Positions 59,562 to 64,000 of a stretch of DNA of 64,000 nucleotides are shown one piece after another (position 1 is the first letter of the stretch; every line of letters starts with the position of its first letter). The notes beneath the pieces are model-generated. The model was not told the origin of the DNA and made no database searches. It saw nothing but the letters and a program-made list of their open reading frames with translations. The stretch is from Clostridiales bacterium (GTDB taxonomy: Bacteria > Bacillota > Clostridia > Oscillospirales > CAG-272), in NCBI GenBank assembly GCA_003522145.1, contig DPGD01000042.1:1-64000 (forward strand), written 5' to 3'. The translations under genes and the position numbers were made by a program.

Positions 59562-60665
59562 ATGAAAAAAATGATTGCATTGCTGTTGGCGCTTCTGGCG
59601 GTAGGAGCTTTGGCTGCCTGCGGTGGGGCATCCACTTCGGGCATTACTCCCACAGTCTCGCCCAGCACCGAAACCGGCAGTATTTCGTCCCAGACAGATT
59701 CCTCTACACCGGGGGCCTCCACGGCCACCCCTTCTGTCCCGACTTCATCCCAAGAATCGGGTGCGACCACAGGCACACTCTCTCCTGCAACCGAGACATC
59801 CACACCCGCTACCCCGTCCACTCCGACTCCGACTTCCACGCTCACGCCCACACCGATGGAGGAGAAGATTGTGGCGGTTTATAAAAGCGGCGATGACGAA
59901 ATCAAGGCGGAAGGAACCGATTCGGTGGTTCTGAAGCCCACCAAAAAACCGGTCGCAGGGGACACCATTACCGTAACCGCACCCACCAACTATTTGAAGG
60001 TCAAGCATTCTAAGTTCGGCGAGACGATTCTTTATCTGCCGGATAAGATCTTCACCTATGTACATCAGAGCAATGCAAGCGTGTATATGTCCTCTTTGGT
60101 GTTGAATAAGGCGCTGACCCTGACCTTCTCAACTCCTACGGAGGAGGAATTGGCCGCCAAAAGAAATCTGGCCCTGAACCCCTACGATTTCGCCACGGGA
60201 AATGTGGGCTTCCCTCACGCAGCCAGCAACAATGTGTACGACCAGAGCGGTCAGTTCATTCCCCGGAATGCCATTGACGGCGTTGCCACCAACAAGGGAC
60301 ACGGCAACACGCCCTACCAGTCCTGGGGGCCCAAAGCTACGGTGCTCAAAACCGACTATTTCACCATCGATTTCGGCAGAGCAGTAACCATTGATTCGGT
60401 GGTGCTCTATCTTCGTGCTGACGGCTTCGGCGGAAGCAACTCTCACGACGCCTATTTCAAGGAGATCACGCTGGAGTTCTCCGATGGTTCTTCGGTGACG
60501 GTCAACCCGACCAAGACCGCCGATGCCCAGACCTTTGATTTTGATGCCGTGACCACAACCTATGTGAAGCTGACCGGTTTTGTTACCGACAAAACCGATT
60601 CCCAGGGCTGGGCGGCTATCACCGAGATTCAGGTAATGGGTTGCGAGGCTGTCGGAAACGAATAA
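59562..60665 (+). CDS. Lipoprotein with F5/8 type C (discoidin) domain
   Basis: A 367-residue lipoprotein: signal peptide and lipobox LAAC (Cys20), a long Ser/Thr/Pro-rich stalk (about 24-100), a small beta-rich region, and a C-terminal discoidin-like domain (about 205-362). The latter has 'NAIDGVATNKGHGNTPYQSWGPK', 'FTIDFGRAVTIDSVVLYLRADG' and 'YVKLTGFV...GWAAITEIQVMG'. Such domains bind carbohydrates or host surfaces; no enzyme domain is attached. A terminator lies 130 bp downstream. Confidence 0.9.
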   Translation: MKKMIALLLALLAVGALAACGGASTSGITPTVSPSTETGSISSQTDSSTPGASTATPSVPTSSQESGATTGTLSPATETSTPATPSTPTPTSTLTPTPMEEKIVAVYKSGDDEIKAEGTDSVVLKPTKKPVAGDTITVTAPTNYLKVKHSKFGETILYLPDKIFTYVHQSNASVYMSSLVLNKALTLTFSTPTEEELAAKRNLALNPYDFATGNVGFPHAASNNVYDQSGQFIPRNAIDGVATNKGHGNTPYQSWGPKATVLKTDYFTIDFGRAVTIDSVVLYLRADGFGGSNSHDAYFKEITLEFSDGSSVTVNPTKTADAQTFDFDAVTTTYVKLTGFVTDKTDSQGWAAITEIQVMGCEAVGNE

Positions 60666-60798
60666 AATGCATCGGAGAGCTGCTTTGCCCCAGGGCAGAG
60701 ACAGCGCCGAGAATGTTTGGAACGGAAATATTCCGATGGGGCAATGGGTCAGGAAGCCCGGTTGTGAGAAAGTCCGTTCCGAAAAGGATTCATAACAG

Positions 60799-60846
60799 AA
60801 AACCCAGACAAAGTCGAGTGTATTTCCTTGATTTTGTCTGGGTTTT
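60799..60846 (+). terminator. Terminator after the discoidin lipoprotein gene
   Basis: A 14-bp stem AAAACCCAGACAAA (60799-60812) / TTTGTCTGGGTTTT (60833-60846), with a 20-base loop. Confidence 0.8.
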
Positions 60847-60912
60847 CCTGCTCCTCTGTTCATTTTTTCGGCAGGCGTTCCTTGAAAATGATTTTTAGGC
60901 TCTGCAAAGGCA

Positions 60913-61036
60913 TCCCCGCACAGCGGGGAAGGGCGTTTCTGCTTCAGACTTTGCCGCAAAATGGCCTGAATCCCGCCGCCGAAGATACTTTGTATATTTG
61001 AATATTCAGATATTTAGATATTTAGATATTCAGAGA
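60913..61036 (+). repeat. R2 dispersed repeat, copy 3 (deleted and expanded)
   Basis: It starts with TCCCCGCACA, then GGCGTTT, TTCAGAC and TTGCCGCAAAA as in the other R2 copies. It lacks the TCTCGTTCTTCG block, and continues with CCGCCGCCGAA and TTGAATATTCAG. The end is expanded into four 8-bp units ATATTYAG (61002-61033) before AGAGAT. Together with the terminator at 60799 and the iron promoter at 61253 this describes the 700-bp gap; nothing else is seen. Confidence 0.6.
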
Positions 61037-61252
61037 TTCCTTTTTGCAGTCCTTTTTTGAAGGGGCTTCGTTTCGGCTTGGGAGAGGTTCCACGGAAGAA
61101 TAGATGCGCTTCTACGGGAGCAGTGAGATTTCGCCCTGCAAAATCTGCGGGCAGCAGTGTGCAAATTGCATAATACTGCATTTTGAAATGACGGATTTTG
61201 CGGTGGATATTCCAAAATCCGACCGTTGGAGTAAAAATTCTGAAAAAACCTC

Positions 61253-61337
61253 TTGACAAAAGAAGAGAATGCAGATATAATGATCTTGGTTAGCGAAAGC
61301 TAACTACTTTTTGGGCGATTGGTTAGCGTATACTAAT
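61253..61337 (+). promoter_or_regulatory. feo promoter with two DtxR-like iron boxes
   Basis: TTGACA (61253-61258), 17 bases, TATAAT (61276-61281). The perfect palindrome GTTAGC-GAAA-GCTAAC (61289-61304) follows the -10, and GTTAG-CGTATA-CTAAT (61322-61337) lies 17 bp further. The half-sites resemble those of DtxR/IdeR/MntR-type metal repressors, not the Fur box. Repression when iron is sufficient is inferred. Confidence 0.85.
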
Positions 61338-61366
61338 TAAAGAATTGCCCGGAGGAAGGAGAGAAT

Positions 61367-61579
61367 ATGATGCCACTTACACTTGCAGAAATCGGGGAAG
61401 AAAACCGAATAAAGAAAATCGGAGGCAGGCAAGAGGTGAAGGCTCACCTCGAAAATCTCGGTTTTGTTGTGGGCGGAGCTGTTACGGTGATCAATACCAT
61501 CGGCGGGAATGTCATTGTGAATGTGAAGGAGTCCCGGATAGCGGTCAGCCGGGAAATGGCACAAAAAATCATGATTTGA
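61367..61579 (+). CDS. feoA: FeoA family protein (first)
   Basis: A 70-residue SH3-like FeoA protein: 'PLTLAEIGEENRIKKIGGRQEVKAHLENLGFVVGGAVTVINTIGGNVIVNVKESRIAVSREMAQKIMI'. FeoA is a small cytosolic partner of the ferrous iron transporter FeoB. It is first in the feo operon, with GGAAGGAG ahead of the ATG. It is the more divergent of the two FeoA proteins here. Tandem feoA genes are common in Clostridia. Confidence 0.93.
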   Translation: MMPLTLAEIGEENRIKKIGGRQEVKAHLENLGFVVGGAVTVINTIGGNVIVNVKESRIAVSREMAQKIMI

Positions 61580-61632
61580 TTTTTTCCGGCGGCGGAAACA
61601 ATAAATTACACAATTCAAGGAGGAAAACAGGC

Positions 61633-61854
61633 ATGAAAACGCTGAAACAGGCAAAAGTCGGCGACAGGGTCCGGGTGGTAAAGCTCCACGGCGAGGGCGC
61701 AGTCAAGCGGCGGATTATGGACATGGGACTGACGAAGGGTGTGGAGGTATATATCCGTAAGGTAGCGCCGCTTGGCGATCCGGTGGAGGTGACCGTCCGG
61801 GGCTATGAACTTTCGATTCGCAAAGCGGATGCGGAAATGATTGAAATAGAGTAG
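61633..61854 (+). CDS. feoA: FeoA family protein (second)
   Basis: A 73-residue canonical FeoA: 'KTLKQAKVGDRVRVVKLHGEGAVKRRIMDMGLTKGVEVYIRKVAPLGDPVEVTVRGYELSIRKADAEMIEIE'. It retains the 'RRIMDMGLTKG' helix and the 'LGDP..v.vRGyeLslRk.eA' end typical of FeoB partners. The start is the ATG at 61633 with AAGGAGG. It follows the first feoA by 53 bp and precedes feoB by 87 bp containing a third metal box. Confidence 0.95.
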   Translation: MKTLKQAKVGDRVRVVKLHGEGAVKRRIMDMGLTKGVEVYIRKVAPLGDPVEVTVRGYELSIRKADAEMIEIE

Positions 61855-61903
61855 GAACATAAGAATCTGAAGGGAGCATATCCCTGTATTTTTTGAAGCA
61901 TTG

Positions 61904-61919
61904 GTTAGCATTGGCTAAC
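61904..61919 (+). promoter_or_regulatory. Third DtxR-like box, between feoA and feoB
   Basis: The perfect palindrome GTTAGC-ATTG-GCTAAC matches the boxes at the operon promoter. A weak TTGAAG (61893-61898), 17 bases, TAACAG promoter candidate overlaps it, so feoB may also be controlled separately. Confidence 0.75.
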
Positions 61920-61941
61920 AGAGAAAGTGAGGAATGGACAA

Positions 61942-64000
61942 ATGGATTTGCGCATTGCCCTTGCGGGGAACCCGAACAGCGGGAAAACGACCCTGTTTAA
62001 CGCACTGACCGGCTCCAACCAGTTTGTCGGGAACTGGCCGGGTGTGACGGTGGAGAAAAAAGAAGGAAAGCTGAAAAAGCACGACGGCGTGGTGATTACC
62101 GATCTGCCCGGAATATATTCACTTTCCCCCTATACGCTGGAGGAAGTGGTGGCGAGAAATTATCTGATTACCGAGCGCCCCGATGCGATTCTGAACATCG
62201 TTGACGGCACGAACTTGGAGCGGAACCTGTATCTGACCACCCAGCTGACCGAGCTTGGAATCCCGGTTGTTGTCGCCATCAATATGATGGATGCCGTGAA
62301 AAAGAGCGGAGACAAAATCAACATCGAGGAGCTGTCCAGAGAACTGGGCTGTAAGGTGGTTGAAATCTCTGCACTCAAGGGTATCGGCATCCTGGAAGCG
62401 GCGGAAGCGGCCATTGATGCGGCTAAGAACGGCAAGACCGTTCCCATGCACACCTTCCAGGGGACGGTTGAACACGCCTTGGCCCATATCGAAGAAGCGG
62501 CCGTACATCATATGCCGGAGGAACAACAGCGTTGGTATTCCATCAAGATTTTTGAGCGGGATGACAAGGTTCTGGAACAGATGCAGCTGGATCAGGCGGT
62601 CTTAGACCACATAGAGGCCGATATCAAGGCTGTGGAAGATGAAATGGAGGACGATGCGGAATCGATCATCACCAACGAACGCTATATTTATATCGGTCAG
62701 ATTCTCAAGGGCTGTTATAAGAAAAAATCTGCGGGAAAGCTTTCGGTTTCCGACAAAATCGACAGGGTGGTCACCAACCGCTTTGCGGCCCTTCCCATTT
62801 TTGCGGCCGTGATGTTCTTGGTATACTACATTGCCGTTTCGACCGTCGGTACCTTTGCTACGGATTGGGCAAACGATGGCGTGTTTGGTGACGGATGGCA
62901 TTTATTTGGCATAGGCTCCTCCGCTTATGAGAAAGCAATGACCGATTATGCGGTTGAAAAGGTCTGGACCGACGAAATGCTCTTTACGGTGGATGCCGCC
63001 GCCGAAAAAGGTGTTGTCGGCGCCGAGGAGATTCAGTCTGCCATTGCAGAACAGGATTTTGGTGCGTTTGACGAAGCCTACGGCTCTTATGCCGATTCTT
63101 TGGCAGAAGCCGGCTATGATATTTCCGCAATTTATGATGAAGCCCTCGGAGAAGAAGCAGAGGGCGTGCCGGACCCGTCTGCATACGGTGTGTGGGTCCC
63201 CGGCATTCCCGTTCTTGCCGAGAAAGGTCTTGAAGCCGCAAACAGCCCTGAATGGCTGAACGGTCTGCTCCTTGACGGTATCATCGGCGGTGTCGGCGCA
63301 GTTCTCGGCTTTGTACCCCAGATGCTGGTGCTTTTTATTCTCCTGGCGTTCTTGGAATCCTGCGGCTACATGGCCCGAATCGCTTTTGTGCTGGACCGTA
63401 TTTTCCGCAAATTCGGTCTTTCCGGCAAGTCTTTCATCCCGATGCTCATCGGTACCGGCTGCGGCGTTCCCGGAATTATGGCCTCCCGTACCATTGAAAA
63501 CGAGCGAGACCGCCGTATGACGATCATGACCACCACCTTTATCCCCTGCGGCGCAAAGCTGCCGATTATCGCCCTGATTGCCTCTGCTCTCTTCGGCGGT
63601 GCATGGTGGGTGGCCCCCAGCGCCTATTTCATCGGTATTGCCGCTATTATTGTTTCCGGTATCATGCTGAAAAAAACAAAAATGTTTGCCGGTGATCCCG
63701 CTCCCTTCGTTATGGAGCTTCCCGCATACCACTGGCCGACCGTGGGCAATGTGCTTCGTTCCATGTGGGAACGGGCCTGGTCCTTCATCAAAAAGGCAGG
63801 TACGATTATCCTTCTTTCCTCCATTGTCATCTGGGCCGGCTCCTGCTTTGGCGTGGCGGAAGGCTCCTTCACCTTCAGCACCGAAATGGAGCTGGAAAAC
63901 AGCCTGCTGGGCATCATCGGAAATGCACTCTGCTGGATCTTTACCCCCCTTGGATTCGGCAACATCAAGGCGACGGTGGCGACCATCATGGGACTGGTTG
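61942..64000 (+). CDS. feoB: Ferrous iron transporter FeoB (3' end outside the window)
   Basis: 686 codons of FeoB are present and the frame is still open at the window end. The N-terminal G domain has 'ALAGNPNSGKTTLFNALTG' (G1), 'TDLPGIYSLSPYT' (G3), 'INMMD' (G4) and 'SALKG' (G5). A regulatory helical domain follows, then membrane segments with the Gate motifs: 'IGTGCGVPGIMASRTIENERDRRMTIMTTTFIPCGAKLPIIAL' contains the pore cysteines. An unusually long acidic extracytoplasmic segment (about residues 307-440) separates the first two membrane helices. It imports Fe2+ with its FeoA partners. The start is the ATG at 61942; an out-of-frame ATG at 61934 is rejected. Confidence 0.97.
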   Translation, partial: MDLRIALAGNPNSGKTTLFNALTGSNQFVGNWPGVTVEKKEGKLKKHDGVVITDLPGIYSLSPYTLEEVVARNYLITERPDAILNIVDGTNLERNLYLTTQLTELGIPVVVAINMMDAVKKSGDKINIEELSRELGCKVVEISALKGIGILEAAEAAIDAAKNGKTVPMHTFQGTVEHALAHIEEAAVHHMPEEQQRWYSIKIFERDDKVLEQMQLDQAVLDHIEADIKAVEDEMEDDAESIITNERYIYIGQILKGCYKKKSAGKLSVSDKIDRVVTNRFAALPIFAAVMFLVYYIAVSTVGTFATDWANDGVFGDGWHLFGIGSSAYEKAMTDYAVEKVWTDEMLFTVDAAAEKGVVGAEEIQSAIAEQDFGAFDEAYGSYADSLAEAGYDISAIYDEALGEEAEGVPDPSAYGVWVPGIPVLAEKGLEAANSPEWLNGLLLDGIIGGVGAVLGFVPQMLVLFILLAFLESCGYMARIAFVLDRIFRKFGLSGKSFIPMLIGTGCGVPGIMASRTIENERDRRMTIMTTTFIPCGAKLPIIALIASALFGGAWWVAPSAYFIGIAAIIVSGIMLKKTKMFAGDPAPFVMELPAYHWPTVGNVLRSMWERAWSFIKKAGTIILLSSIVIWAGSCFGVAEGSFTFSTEMELENSLLGIIGNALCWIFTPLGFGNIKATVATIMGLV

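Overview
The window looks like chromosomal DNA from a low- to mid-GC Firmicute, most likely an anaerobic gut Clostridia; family or genus cannot be fixed from the sequence alone. Evidence: AddAB instead of RecBCD, a T-box leader on thrS, a Firmicute-type BirA/BioY pair, an FeoA-FeoA-FeoB operon controlled by DtxR-like palindromes, many lipoproteins with clear lipoboxes, AGGAGG-type ribosome binding sites, and sigma-A promoters close to TTGACA-17-TATAAT. No plasmid, prophage or CRISPR array is visible.

Layout. 0-10 kb: solute-binding-like lipoprotein, CNNM/CBS membrane protein, Big2-repeat lipoprotein, iron alcohol dehydrogenase, flavin reductase, DUF368 polyprenyl-phosphate transporter, BspA-like leucine-rich lipoprotein. 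10.3-16.5 kb: tRNA-Thr(GGT), autoregulated tetR-methyltransferase operon, orphan HprK-like P-loop protein, convergent birA/bioY, small membrane protein, coaE-lytic transglycosylase operon. 16.6-21.9 kb: M18 aminopeptidase, then an eroded accessory stretch (IS1182-type transposase remnant, SDR dehydrogenase, marR, an ABC exporter collapsed by an internal deletion, a truncated sigma-factor gene). 22-33.5 kb: argG-argH, FTR-like protein plus thioredoxin, murA, RluA-type pseudouridine synthase, second flavin reductase, P-loop ATPase, duplicated-fused EamA transporter, GyrB/ParE-like topoisomerase subunit. 33.6-40.5 kb: addB-addA. 40.8-49.4 kb: XRE regulator with a coupled small protein, psd, thrS with T-box, SurA-like lipoprotein, CBS-pair protein, second M18 aminopeptidase. 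49.6-51.6 kb: orphan 103-aa protein and a small overlapping cassette ending in a double-DUF4279 protein behind an attenuator-like hairpin. 51.9-60.7 kb: YgiQ radical SAM protein coupled to an anchored papain-like protease, then sirtuin-prfA-MATE, then a discoidin-domain lipoprotein. 61.2-64 kb: feoA-feoA-feoB, with feoB running off the end.

The strongest structure not explained by genes is a dispersed composite palindromic repeat, here called R1. A full copy is about 200 bp: hairpin A (GGGGCTGT-A6/T6-ACAGCCCC), hairpin B (A5-TGCCGG/CCGGCA-T5, shaped like a bidirectional terminator), a conserved linker core GATCTTGGTCGGTTTTGCCC, and hairpin D (GGAGGTGT-A6/T6-ACACCTCC). Nine copies plus one fragment lie just downstream of genes, in both orientations, with compensating arm changes. 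A second family, R2 (about 140 bp), occurs twice in full and once with an internal deletion.

Starts were reassigned wherever a Shine-Dalgarno sequence or an overlapping promoter decided the question. Names come from motif and whole-protein recognition; no search was run.
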